Positions 26,075 to 34,110 of a DNA stretch of 64,000 nt are shown piece by piece (the stretch's first letter is position 1; each line of letters starts with the position of its first letter). The stretch spans positions 3,799,501 to 3,863,500 of the forward strand of contig NZ_CP132543.1 of the NCBI RefSeq assembly GCF_030845195.1, read 5' to 3'. The translations under genes were made by a program, and so were the position numbers. This DNA comes from Sanyastnella coralliicola (lineage in GTDB: Bacteria > Bacteroidota > Bacteroidia > Flavobacteriales_D > Sanyastnellaceae). The notes below the pieces were generated by a model. It did not search any database, was not told where the DNA came from, and worked only from the letters and a program-made list of their open reading frames with translations.

Positions 26075-26713
26075 ATGAAAACAACTACACTATTTCTGTG
26101 TGCGGCTGCCGTTGCCATGGTAGCTATGACCTCTTGCGGTAAAGAAGAAGAAACGGATACCGTTGCTCCGGCAATCACATTGGTGGGTGCTGCTGAGATT
26201 GATGTGACCTTGAATCAGAGTTATACTGATCCTGGTTATTCCGCTCAAGATGATACTGACGGTGACTTGACGGATCAAGTGGAAGTGAATGGAACCGTAG
26301 ACGTGAATCAAACGGGTGTGTATGAACTGAGTTATTCGGTGTCTGATGCAGCTGGTAACGAAACTACCTTGAGTCGTTCAGTGACGGTGGTGAATGATGC
26401 TGATTTCCTTGGTGGCATGTACTCGGTGTCTACGAATTGCGCGAGCTCTTCCTGGGATAATGATGATTTCATGAGCTTTATCACGGTTTCTGAGACCAAT
26501 AACAACGCCTTCACGATTTCAGAACTTCGATTTGATTTGAGCACTACTGTTCAATCGGTTGATGCGATGCTAGACGGACAGTCAATTGACGTGCCGAATC
26601 AGACGGTTGACGGTGAAATGGTTGAAGGTACTGGAGAGGTGATTAGTGCAGATGAATTTGAGATCACGCTTTCTACCGGTAACAGCTGTCTAAACGACTT
26701 TACACGACAATAA
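26075..26713 (+). CDS. Lipoprotein with DUF5011-type Ig-like domain
   Basis: The 212-residue protein has a lipoprotein signal (AMVAMTSC, acylated Cys near residue 20). Residues ~32-108 form an Ig-like DUF5011 domain (APAITLVGAAEIDVTLNQSYTDPGYSAQDDTDGDLTDQV ... YSVSDAAGNETTLSRSVTV), usually found on surface or secreted proteins. The C-terminal ~100 residues are a short beta-rich domain with a pair of Cys. It should sit in the outer membrane; no specific function can be given. Confidence 0.85.
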   Translation: MKTTTLFLCAAAVAMVAMTSCGKEEETDTVAPAITLVGAAEIDVTLNQSYTDPGYSAQDDTDGDLTDQVEVNGTVDVNQTGVYELSYSVSDAAGNETTLSRSVTVVNDADFLGGMYSVSTNCASSSWDNDDFMSFITVSETNNNAFTISELRFDLSTTVQSVDAMLDGQSIDVPNQTVDGEMVEGTGEVISADEFEITLSTGNSCLNDFTRQ

Positions 26714-26748
26714 GCACTTCAAATTCCAAAGCATTTTCATGGCTAGCA

Positions 26749-28440
26749 GTGACCCTTGTTGGAACACTGCTTATCGCGTGGTTGGCTGATATTGGCTTGC
26801 TTGAACGCGGTTCGTCTGAGCGTGTCCTCTTTGCAGGATTGGCGATGACCGGGGGGCTCGTTGCTCTGCTTTTCCGACATCAATCGCTCGAGATTCCTTC
26901 GAATAGATCGTTGATCTTAATCGGCGCGATGCTGGGTTGGCCCTTGCTTTCGATGGCTTGGGCGGGTTATGTGCCTGCGGCTTTGTATCGCAGTTTGAAG
27001 TTTGTCTTGGCGGGAGCTGTCTTCTTGATCGCCTTTCAAATCCCACGTGATCGCATGCCTACTTTGGGCCGTTTGTTCTCGGTGATTTTATGGGTTGCTG
27101 TGCTTTACGCTAGCGCGGAATGGTTTTTCTCCGGACGAGCATGGACTGACGTAGGCGGACTATTTCGCCATCCGAATTTGCTCTCTTCTCTGTTGGTCAT
27201 GGTGTCTTTTCCAGTAGCTGGATTGGTTTTTACGGATCAGAAGAAATGGAAACTTCAAGCGGTTATTATTCTGGCTTTAACACTTTGTTTGCTCGCATTG
27301 CTACAAACCCGGGCGGCTTGGTTGGGCTTATTCTGTGGGTCCTTGTTCTTCGGGATTTCTTTGCTGTTCAAAAGCAAGACGAAGGCTTTCGGGAGATGGG
27401 TTAGCCTCGCAAACCTCGGTGTACTTGGCGTCGCTTTTGGAGTCTTAGCAAGCAATCCCCAATTGATGAATGCCAACTCCATGGTCGAGCGATCAGCACT
27501 GTGGAGTAATACGGTGGGGTTGATTCAAGAGTCACCCTTCATCGGTGTGGGTGCAGGCAATTGGCAGTTTGAATTCATGAAATTCGGAGTGCAGGACCTA
27601 CCCATGGCAGCAAAAGACATCGCGACCTTTCAATCGCCTCACAATGATTTCTTGTGGATGGCATCTGAGCTGGGGTTGCCGTTCGCCTTGCTTTGTTCTT
27701 TGGCACTTCTTTGGCTGGTACTTAAAACCTTCCGAAGCCGCACCGACGTAGAGAAGAATGACTGGATCACCACCAGTTTGTTCCTCTCCAGTATCATCGC
27801 TGCTGCGGTGATTTCTTGTTTCAGTTTCCCAAGTGACCGTGTTTTTCATTTGATGGTGTTGGCTTGTCTGATCGCATTTCTAGTGAAGCGTGTTGGTCAA
27901 GTACAGAGACAATCTTCAAGAGTCTTGTTGTTATTCATTCCATTGACAATACTCGCTGCAGTTGTTGGAGGATGTCAATTATGGGGAGAGTACCACACGC
28001 GTCTAATAATCGAAGCGAAGGCTGCCGAACAGTTCGAACTTTTGCCTGAAATGTGTGACAAAGCCAGTTCGGTGTTCTATCGATGTGACCCCATGTCGAC
28101 TCCACTTTCCAGTTACGCGCTGTTGGGCTACGTGGGCGACCCGAACGCTCACGACAAACGCATGGAGTTGTTGCTAGACTCCAAAGCGATTTCGCCCTAT
28201 GATCCAGAGATTTTGACCAACCTCGGCCTCGAATACATGATGGGACGAGATTTCGTCAATGCGCAAAAGGAACTTGAACACGCCCTGGAGATCAATCCAT
28301 TCAACGAGGCCTCTTGGCTGAATTTAGCCTTGGTTCACTTTAATCAAGGAGCGATCGATCGAGCGCAAGAATGTCTGCAAGAAATCCCCCAAGCCGGTCA
28401 GAAGTATCCGATGTACTACCAGCGGATTTTTGGTCGTTAG
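26749..28440 (+). CDS. O-antigen ligase-family membrane protein with C-terminal TPR
   Basis: The 563-residue protein has roughly ten membrane helices in its first ~430 residues, with a large loop carrying the Wzy_C/O-antigen ligase features (RAAWLGLFCG near 185-194; SPFIGVGAGNWQFEF near 263-277; FQSPHNDFLWMASELGLPFALL near 290-311), and tetratricopeptide repeats near 470-560. Such proteins polymerise or ligate surface glycans at the periplasmic face. The start is uncertain: GTG at 26749 is used, but the hydrophobic segment extends upstream in frame (SWLAVTLVG). No glycan cluster surrounds it. One exact copy of the dispersed 13-mer is read as ASAE near residue 121. Confidence 0.85.
   Translation: MTLVGTLLIAWLADIGLLERGSSERVLFAGLAMTGGLVALLFRHQSLEIPSNRSLILIGAMLGWPLLSMAWAGYVPAALYRSLKFVLAGAVFLIAFQIPRDRMPTLGRLFSVILWVAVLYASAEWFFSGRAWTDVGGLFRHPNLLSSLLVMVSFPVAGLVFTDQKKWKLQAVIILALTLCLLALLQTRAAWLGLFCGSLFFGISLLFKSKTKAFGRWVSLANLGVLGVAFGVLASNPQLMNANSMVERSALWSNTVGLIQESPFIGVGAGNWQFEFMKFGVQDLPMAAKDIATFQSPHNDFLWMASELGLPFALLCSLALLWLVLKTFRSRTDVEKNDWITTSLFLSSIIAAAVISCFSFPSDRVFHLMVLACLIAFLVKRVGQVQRQSSRVLLLFIPLTILAAVVGGCQLWGEYHTRLIIEAKAAEQFELLPEMCDKASSVFYRCDPMSTPLSSYALLGYVGDPNAHDKRMELLLDSKAISPYDPEILTNLGLEYMMGRDFVNAQKELEHALEINPFNEASWLNLALVHFNQGAIDRAQECLQEIPQAGQKYPMYYQRIFGR
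27108..27120 (-). repeat. Dispersed 13-mer TTCCGCGCTAGCG, copy 4 (minus strand)
   Basis: Exact copy inside the O-antigen ligase-like gene; read on the coding strand as GCT AGC GCG GAA (ASAE, in YASAEWFF). Confidence 0.85.
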
Positions 28441-28483
28441 GCTTTCTTCTAGATTGGACGAAGGCTCTCCAAGACATTCTCCG

Positions 28484-28491
28484 TAAATTTG
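28484..28491 (+). promoter_or_regulatory. -7 box (TAAATTTG) directly upstream of dnaG
   Basis: Exact TAnnTTTG match ending only 6 bases before the dnaG ATG at 28498, so the mRNA would have almost no leader. It argues against the TTG start at 28489, which lies inside the box. Confidence 0.6.
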
Positions 28492-28497
28492 ACTCTT

Positions 28498-30450
28498 ATG
28501 ATCCCACAGGACGTCATAGATCAAATCATGCAAAGCGTCGACATCATCGAGGTTGTAGGGGAATTTGTGCCGCTGAAAAAGTCGGGATCTAGTTATCGTG
28601 GGTTAAGTCCGTTCACCAGCGAAAAAACACCATCGTTTTACGTTGTTCCATCGAAAGGCATTTTCAAAGATTTCTCTTCTGGAAAAGGAGGAAGTGCGGT
28701 GACTTTCTTGATGGAGCATGAGAAGATGAGTTATCCGGAAGCCTTGCGATGGCTGGCGGATAAGTACGGCATCGAGCTCCAAGAGGAGAAACCGAGTGAG
28801 GAAGTATTGCAGGAGCGTTCTGAACGCGAAAGTTTATTGGCCGTGAGCCAGTGGGCCGCAAATTACTTTGAGAAAGAGCTGTGGGAAGGTGAAGAAGGAC
28901 AAGCCATTGGATTGAGTTACTTCCAGGAACGTGGGTTCCGGGATGACATCATGAAGAAATTCAAGCTGGGGTACTGTCCGGAAGGATGGGAGACGATGAC
29001 CACAGCTGCTTTAGAGGCGGGCTACGACGAACAGTGGTTGCTGGCTTCTGGTTTGACTAAAGAATCGAACGGTAAGAAATACGACTTCTTCCACGGAAGG
29101 GTCATGTTCCCGATTCAAGATATTTCTGGTCGTGTGATCGCCTTTGGAGGTAGAACGCTCAAGACCGAAAAGAAAGTTGCGAAGTACTTCAATAGTCCGG
29201 AGAGTGCGCTGTACAACAAGTCGCGCATTCTGTATGGAATTTTCCAGGCGAAGAATGCGATTGTTCGCGAGGGCCGATGCTTCTTGGTGGAAGGATATAC
29301 TGACGTTGTCTCACTCCACCAAGCGGGTGTAGAAAACGTTGTTGCTTCTTCCGGAACGGCGTTGACAGAAGACCAGGTCAAGCTGATCAAGCGTTACTCA
29401 GAGAACGTGACCATCCTTTACGATGGTGACCCGGCGGGTATCCGTGCGAGTTTCCGAGGGATTGATTTGATCTTAGCTCAAGGACTGAACGTACGCGTGG
29501 TCTTGTTCCCTGACGGAGAGGATCCTGATTCGTTTGCTAAGCGCGTTTCGTCAACCGAGTTGACAGAATACCTCGAGAAGGAAGCGAAAGACTTCATTGA
29601 ATTCAAGACTTCCATTCTTAGCAAAGAGGCAGGGAAAGATCCGGTCAAACGAGCAGATATGATCCGTGAGGTGGTGTCTTCGATTGTGGAGATTCCAGAC
29701 CAGATCAAACGTCAGGTCTACATCCAAGAGTGTAGCCGATTGCTCGATATGGCCGAGCAGGTCTTAATGAACGAGACCAACAAGCTCCTTCGCGCCAAAC
29801 TTAAACGCAAAAGCAAGCCGGGCGACTACGTTACTGAACCTGAGGTAGTTCCAGTTCCTCAACCGGAGCCCAAGGCACATACCAATAAGAAGACAGCTTA
29901 CCCACAAGAACTCGACTTTGTTCGCCTGCTGTTGAATTTCGGCAAAATGCCTATTCAAGTGAGCCTGCATAACCTGGAGGATGATTCACAAGAAACCGCC
30001 CCTGTTTCAGTAGCAGAATACCTCTTGTTCGAGTTACGAGATGAGAAGATGGACCTTCACGACCACACCTTGCGAAAGATCACCACGCGTTACGGCGAAT
30101 CGTTAGATCAAGGTAAATTCCCGGAAGATCACTTCTTCCTGCATGACCCTGACCAAGGCGTGGTTTCCATTTGTGCAGATCTCTTGACGGAGAAACATCA
30201 GATGAGTGAAAACTGGTCTGAGCGTCATCAGATTTATCCAGAAACGGAAGACATGAACCTGGCGAAGGCGGTGAAAGATTGTGTTTATCGCTTGAAACTG
30301 CGCCATGCACTCATCATGATCGATGAGATTCAAGAAGCACTCAAGACCGACCTACCTACAGAACGCATGTTACTCTTATTGGAAGAGAAACGCCACTTGG
30401 ATGAGGTAAAACGAGAGCTTTCTCGCTACTTTGGTAGTGCAATTATCTAG
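28498..30450 (+). CDS. dnaG: DNA primase lacking zinc-finger ligands
   Basis: DnaG makes RNA primers for DNA replication with DnaB helicase. The 650-residue protein has the N-terminal CHC2-type domain (residues ~1-95), the catalytic core with TOPRIM motifs (CFLVEGYTDVVSLHQAG near 262-278 and YDGDPAGIRAS near 308-318) and a helical C-terminal DnaB-binding region. In the first domain the zinc ligands are replaced: the usual CPFH is SPFT and the usual CFGC is DFSSGKGG, so no zinc can be held there as in the E. coli enzyme. I believe this is a flavobacterial trait. The ATG at 28498 was chosen because a -7 box ends 6 bases upstream. Confidence 0.95.
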   Translation: MIPQDVIDQIMQSVDIIEVVGEFVPLKKSGSSYRGLSPFTSEKTPSFYVVPSKGIFKDFSSGKGGSAVTFLMEHEKMSYPEALRWLADKYGIELQEEKPSEEVLQERSERESLLAVSQWAANYFEKELWEGEEGQAIGLSYFQERGFRDDIMKKFKLGYCPEGWETMTTAALEAGYDEQWLLASGLTKESNGKKYDFFHGRVMFPIQDISGRVIAFGGRTLKTEKKVAKYFNSPESALYNKSRILYGIFQAKNAIVREGRCFLVEGYTDVVSLHQAGVENVVASSGTALTEDQVKLIKRYSENVTILYDGDPAGIRASFRGIDLILAQGLNVRVVLFPDGEDPDSFAKRVSSTELTEYLEKEAKDFIEFKTSILSKEAGKDPVKRADMIREVVSSIVEIPDQIKRQVYIQECSRLLDMAEQVLMNETNKLLRAKLKRKSKPGDYVTEPEVVPVPQPEPKAHTNKKTAYPQELDFVRLLLNFGKMPIQVSLHNLEDDSQETAPVSVAEYLLFELRDEKMDLHDHTLRKITTRYGESLDQGKFPEDHFFLHDPDQGVVSICADLLTEKHQMSENWSERHQIYPETEDMNLAKAVKDCVYRLKLRHALIMIDEIQEALKTDLPTERMLLLLEEKRHLDEVKRELSRYFGSAII

Positions 30451-30451
30451 T

Positions 30452-31276
30452 ATGGAAGAATGGTTCGATAAAGGACTGCACGTCCAAGAATACCACGTTA
30501 CCGTGGGTGATGTCTTGTACATCCTGATACTCTTCACGATTATCCGTCTAATCATTTTCGGATTGCGCTCTGTTGTTAAACGTGCAGGAGACAAGCGAGG
30601 AATGGATGAAGGAATTCGTTTCACGCTAGTAAAATTGCTTAGCTATTTCCTCTATACCATGGGGATCGTGATGTCGCTCGATCAAATTGGAGTGAACATC
30701 AATGCCTTAATTGTGGGGTCTGCGGCCCTGCTCGTAGGACTTGGTTTGGGAATTCAGCAATTATTCAACGATGTTATCAGCGGCTTCGTCATTCTCTTTG
30801 AAGGAGTTGTACGTGTGGGAGACGTCATTGAATTCGACGGTATGATCGCAAGAGTTGTACGGATCGATATTCGCACCTCGAAGGTGGTCAATCGGAAAGG
30901 TGTTTACCTCATTGTTCCGAACTCAAAGATCACCTCAAATTCAGTCATTAACTGGACACATCACGACCTCCATAGCCGATTTGATATTCAGGTGGGAGTG
31001 GCCTATGGTTCCGATACGGCCAAGGTGAAACGCTTGCTGATTGATGTGGCGAAAGAACACCCTCTCGTTGTCTCTGATCGCCAGCCGGAGGTGGTTTTCA
31101 TGGATTTTGCAGATTCCTCGTTGAACATGGAATTGCGCTTTTGGGCGACTCGTCCTTGGCAGATGGATCAAATCAAAAGTGACATCCGCTTCCGCATTGA
31201 TGAGGTGTTCCGTGAACACAACATCAAAATCCCATTCCCACAACGTGAAATGTACGTTTGGGATCAATCGAAATAA
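30452..31276 (+). CDS. MscS-family mechanosensitive ion channel
   Basis: The 274-residue protein (ATG at 30452, one base past the dnaG stop) has membrane helices near residues 20-45, 62-82 and 85-110. The last is the pore-lining TM3 with the Gly/Ala pattern LIVGSAALLVGLGLGIQQLF. The cytosolic beta domain follows (GDVIEFDGMIARVVRIDIRTSKV, then YLIVPNSKITSNSVINW near 152-168), typical of MscS. It releases solutes on osmotic downshock. It is probably co-transcribed with dnaG. Confidence 0.95.
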   Translation: MEEWFDKGLHVQEYHVTVGDVLYILILFTIIRLIIFGLRSVVKRAGDKRGMDEGIRFTLVKLLSYFLYTMGIVMSLDQIGVNINALIVGSAALLVGLGLGIQQLFNDVISGFVILFEGVVRVGDVIEFDGMIARVVRIDIRTSKVVNRKGVYLIVPNSKITSNSVINWTHHDLHSRFDIQVGVAYGSDTAKVKRLLIDVAKEHPLVVSDRQPEVVFMDFADSSLNMELRFWATRPWQMDQIKSDIRFRIDEVFREHNIKIPFPQREMYVWDQSK

Positions 31277-31288
31277 GCCGTTTCGGCG

Positions 31289-31301
31289 TTCCGCGCTAGC
31301 G
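31289..31301 (+). repeat. Dispersed 13-mer TTCCGCGCTAGCG, copy 5
   Basis: Exact copy, extended to TTCCGCGCTAGCGAA, in the intergenic space 12 bases after the MscS gene stop. Confidence 0.85.
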
Positions 31302-31405
31302 AAAGTTAAGACACAGAGAACCAAGGTTTGCATGCTTTGATACGGCTGCAATCAAAGTGTTTCCGTATCTTCGATTTCTGCATCCAAACTGTTGAAAACG
31401 TGAAA

Positions 31406-32365
31406 ATGAAAGAATCACAGGTATATCTAGGATTGATCGCATTGTTTTTTGCGTCATTCTTTCTTGCGAGTTGTTTGAACGAAGACAATAAAATTCCAGA
31501 GAACTGTTACGATGGAATCCTGAACAACGGCGAAGAATTAATCGACTGTGGTGGGCCTAACTGTCCGCTATGTGACCCATGTGAAAACTTTGTTTGGGAA
31601 CCTGAACTAGGTGAACAATGGGTTGATTGTGGTGGAGAATGTGATCCATGTGATCCTAGCTTCAACGGTCAGCTTGATCCAGGTGAAGAAGGTATTGATT
31701 GTGGAGGTGACACAGGCGTTGACTGTGGCGAGCTCTGTGGAGACGGCCTTCTCAATGGTAACGAAGAAGAAATTGACTGTGGTGGTCCTGACTGTGACCC
31801 ATGTCCAACATGTACTGATGGCATCCTGAACCAAGACGAAACAGGTATTGACTGTGGTGGTTCTGAATGTCCAGACTGTCCGGAAGAAGCAGGTGACTGT
31901 ACCAACGGTGAGATCGACGGTGACGAGCAGTACATCGACTGTGGTGGTAGCGCATGTCCTCCATGTGAAGGACTTATCACCTTTAAGCGTGGTGGTCAAA
32001 CCATCGTATGTGACGCTTCAGTTATGGGTGCCCTAGCAGGTGGAACAATCACACTCACAGGAGCTTCATTGCTTCCTGCAGGTATTTCGTTCACCCTCGC
32101 AGAACCAGACCTCGGATGGACAAGCGGTGTGGGTATCACAGCTGACGTAGCTTCGAACCCTGCAACGGTGATTCAGTTCACAGACAACACTGGGGTGATT
32201 TACAGCACTGCCTTCGGTGAAGGTGAAGTTTCACTTACCATTGACTACGTACTCGCAGAAGCAGGCGGTTTCATCGCCGGAAGCTTCTCAGGACAACTCT
32301 ACACTGCAGACGGAGAAGAGTCAGTATTCTTGACTCAAGGACAGTTTGCGGTACCGTTGCCGTAA
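31406..32365 (+). CDS. Lipoprotein with tandem DCGG cysteine repeats
   Basis: From the ATG at 31406 the 319-residue protein has a lipoprotein signal (FFASFFLASC, Cys near 20). Residues ~30-190 are tandem repeats of the type DGxLNxxExxIDCGGxxCxxC (seven or so DCGG units), a cysteine-rich pattern seen in surface proteins of Bacteroidota. The C-terminal ~120 residues form a beta-rich domain (GGTITLTGASLLPAGISFTL ... GSFSGQLYTADG ... FAVPLP). It is probably an outer-membrane surface protein; regular spacing of Cys suggests stacked disulphides. A near -7 box TATCTTCG lies at 31366-31373 and supports this start over one at 31328. Confidence 0.82.
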   Translation: MKESQVYLGLIALFFASFFLASCLNEDNKIPENCYDGILNNGEELIDCGGPNCPLCDPCENFVWEPELGEQWVDCGGECDPCDPSFNGQLDPGEEGIDCGGDTGVDCGELCGDGLLNGNEEEIDCGGPDCDPCPTCTDGILNQDETGIDCGGSECPDCPEEAGDCTNGEIDGDEQYIDCGGSACPPCEGLITFKRGGQTIVCDASVMGALAGGTITLTGASLLPAGISFTLAEPDLGWTSGVGITADVASNPATVIQFTDNTGVIYSTAFGEGEVSLTIDYVLAEAGGFIAGSFSGQLYTADGEESVFLTQGQFAVPLP

Positions 32366-32390
32366 AGCAGCGCAAAGCGATAAAGAATTA

Positions 32391-32419
32391 GAAAGGGGCC
32401 AAAGTGGTCCCTTTTTTTT
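32391..32419 (+). terminator. Intrinsic terminator of the DCGG lipoprotein gene
   Basis: AAGGG and GCC on one side pair with GGTCCCTT around AAAGT, followed by an eight-base T run. Confidence 0.8.
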
Positions 32420-32432
32420 ATGGCTTGGGTTT

Positions 32433-32460
32433 GGTTCGTGGTTCGTGGTTCGTGGTGGGT
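32433..32460. repeat. Tandem heptamer GGTTCGT
   Basis: Three exact GGTTCGT units (32433-32453) and a degenerate fourth (GGTGGGT). The reverse complement of the unit recurs as GAACCAC/GAACTAC at 32552-32586, so the two could pair across a ~100-base loop that itself holds the hairpin GGGACGCATGTATGCGTCC (32478-32496). Confidence 0.75.
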
Positions 32461-32551
32461 GGGTTGTGATGTTGAAGGGACGCATGTATGCGTCCTTACT
32501 TGTGATTTGGGGTGTTGTAGGAGGCGTTCATATGAGCCTATTCAGAAAACA

Positions 32552-32726
32552 GAACCACGAACTACGCACCACGAACTACGAACTAGTTCTTGGCCTCTAG
32601 ACCCTAGTCCCTCGACTCTCGTCTTCAGTTATAGACTTTTAGTTATCGTTTATAGATTCCAAGTGCCAAAAACCAAAAACCAAAAACCAAAAACCAAAAA
32701 CTAATTACTAAAGACCAAAGACTAGA
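32552..32726. repeat. Degenerate heptanucleotide array, 25 units in register
   Basis: Twenty-five seven-base units follow without a slip: GAACCAC, GAACTAC, GCACCAC, GAACTAC, GAACTAG, TTCTTGG, CCTCTAG, ACCCTAG, TCCCTCG, ACTCTCG, TCTTCAG, TTATAGA, CTTTTAG, TTATCGT, TTATAGA, TTCCAAG, TGCCAAA, then four AACCAAA, AACTAAT, TACTAAA, GACCAAA, GACTAGA. The middle has the same unit order as 25835-26030. The space between the terminators at 32391-32419 and 32733-32758 holds nothing else that I can support. Confidence 0.72.
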
Positions 32727-32732
32727 GAAAAA

Positions 32733-32758
32733 AAAGCCACGCTGGAGGACGTGGCTTT
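32733..32758 (-). terminator. Minus-strand terminator of the OmpA-type lipoprotein gene
   Basis: On the minus strand AAAGCCACG and CGTGGCTTT pair around TCCTCCAG and are followed by a T run (32732 downward). Confidence 0.85.
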
Positions 32759-32783
32759 CGGCAGGTTTAAAGGAATGATGCAA

Positions 32784-33773
32784 TCAATTCCCTTCTAGGA
32801 TCTGGAACAATTCGTTCAGATTAGGTGAGATGATAATCTCAATGCGTCGGTTCTTTGCTTTGTCTTCTGGATCTACTGGGTGGAATTCGCTGCGTCCTGA
32901 AGCGGAGAGGATGGTAGGAGCGATGCTGCTATTCTCTGTCATGATCTTCACAACGGCTGTAGCGCGAAGTACACTCAATTCCCAGTTATCGCGTGGAATA
33001 GAGTTCCCGCGGATCTTATCAGTGTCCGTGTGGCCTTCTACGATGATCTCCATGTCGCTTTCGTCTTCGATGGCTTTGGCGAGGTCAACGAGGGCTTTCT
33101 TTCCTTCATTATTGATCACGGTACTTCCAGAAGGGAAGAGGAGCTTAGCGTCAAGGCTAACGTATACTTTACCGTTCTTTTCTTCTACGCTGAAACCTTT
33201 GTCTTTGAATCCGAGAAGGGCAGTGGCAATCTTATCGCGCAGCGCATTAGCGGCTTCTTGTTGCTTGTTCAAGAGATCTTCTAGCTCGTTCACGCGGGCT
33301 TCTCGTGCTTCCAGTGCTGCGCTGAGTTCGTTGAGGCTTGTTTCTTTCGAGTCTAGCTGAGTTTCTAGTTCTCTAAGGGCGTCTTCTTGCATTTGAAGAT
33401 CGCTTTGAGCGGTCTGCAGGTCTTCCAACAACTTGCGATTCTCAGCGTTCATGTCTTCGAGAATCGAGCTGTTTTTCGCCATGAGAATGTCGTTTAGCTC
33501 GTTGATTTTGTCGTATTGACTGCGCAAATGACGAAGTGAGCTTCCAAGCAAAGTGGTGTCGCTTTCGAGGGCGCCCATGCGTTTGCCAATGTCATCTATC
33601 TGAGCTTCAAGCTCATTGACTTGTGTGGTGAGTGCTTCATTCGAGGTTCTGAGCTGCTTGTTCTCCGTCTCACAGTCGTTCTTTCTCGCCTCTAATTCTT
33701 CGTATTGACGGGCAGTTACGCACGAAGCCAAGCCCATCACTACTACTGATACCAATAGAAGATACTTCTTCAT
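32784..33773 (-). CDS. OmpA-family peptidoglycan-binding lipoprotein with coiled coil
   Basis: The 329-residue protein has a lipoprotein signal (VVMGLASC, Cys near 18), a long coiled coil (about 20-185, with heptad-like Leu/Glu/Asn runs) and an OmpA C-terminal domain (about 205-320, LLFPSGSTVINNEGKKALVDLAKAI ... EGHTDTDKIRG ... LSVLRATAVVKIM). OmpA domains bind diaminopimelate in peptidoglycan, so this probably ties the outer membrane to the wall. It stands alone with its own terminator. Confidence 0.93.
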   Translation of the reverse strand: MKKYLLLVSVVVMGLASCVTARQYEELEARKNDCETENKQLRTSNEALTTQVNELEAQIDDIGKRMGALESDTTLLGSSLRHLRSQYDKINELNDILMAKNSSILEDMNAENRKLLEDLQTAQSDLQMQEDALRELETQLDSKETSLNELSAALEAREARVNELEDLLNKQQEAANALRDKIATALLGFKDKGFSVEEKNGKVYVSLDAKLLFPSGSTVINNEGKKALVDLAKAIEDESDMEIIVEGHTDTDKIRGNSIPRDNWELSVLRATAVVKIMTENSSIAPTILSASGRSEFHPVDPEDKAKNRRIEIIISPNLNELFQILEGN

Positions 33774-33812
33774 CGCTGAAAATTTTCATTACAAAGATGC
33801 TTGCTTTCTTCT

Positions 33813-33825
33813 CGCTAGCGCGGAA
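33813..33825 (-). repeat. Dispersed 13-mer TTCCGCGCTAGCG, copy 6 (minus strand)
   Basis: Exact copy as CGCTAGCGCGGAA in the intergenic space about 40 bases upstream of the OmpA-type lipoprotein gene. Confidence 0.85.
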
Positions 33826-33990
33826 TAGCGCAGGGGTCTTATACACAAGGATTTGTGCATACCCCCAATTTTGGAATTCCTCTAGTTCGCCATTTTTAAC
33901 ACTAGGGTAAACAAGAATTCACACGTATTCACTGTTAGTAATGTGTGGAGCGCCGCGGCGTTCCTGCATTAAGAACCAAAAAGATATGTG

Positions 33991-34110
33991 ATGGAAGCGT
34001 TGTTCAATTTGCTCTCTTCGATTGAAGAGAGATTCAATCGTCGTTTTGGGTGGTTCTTTACCAACGGAAACAAAGCAAAAGTTGCCAACGAGGATCAGGA
34101 TTTCAGCTGA
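33991..34110 (+). CDS. Possible small protein, 39 residues
   Basis: An ATG at 33991 opens 39 codons (MEALFNLLSSIEERFNRRF... FFTNGNKAKVANEDQDFS) and stops at TGA 34108-34110, overlapping the 3' end of the convergent aldehyde dehydrogenase gene by 16 bases. The first 25 residues form an amphipathic, aromatic- and Arg-rich helix ending in WFFTNGNK, a composition expected of a membrane-surface peptide rather than of random sequence. I see no family and no clear -7 box. It is the only coding candidate in the space 33774-34094. Confidence 0.45.
   Translation: MEALFNLLSSIEERFNRRFGWFFTNGNKAKVANEDQDFS

Noticed and set aside
32552-32726. Possible CRISPR array
   Set aside because: The units are 7 bases long, contiguous and degenerate; there are no spacers and no cas genes.
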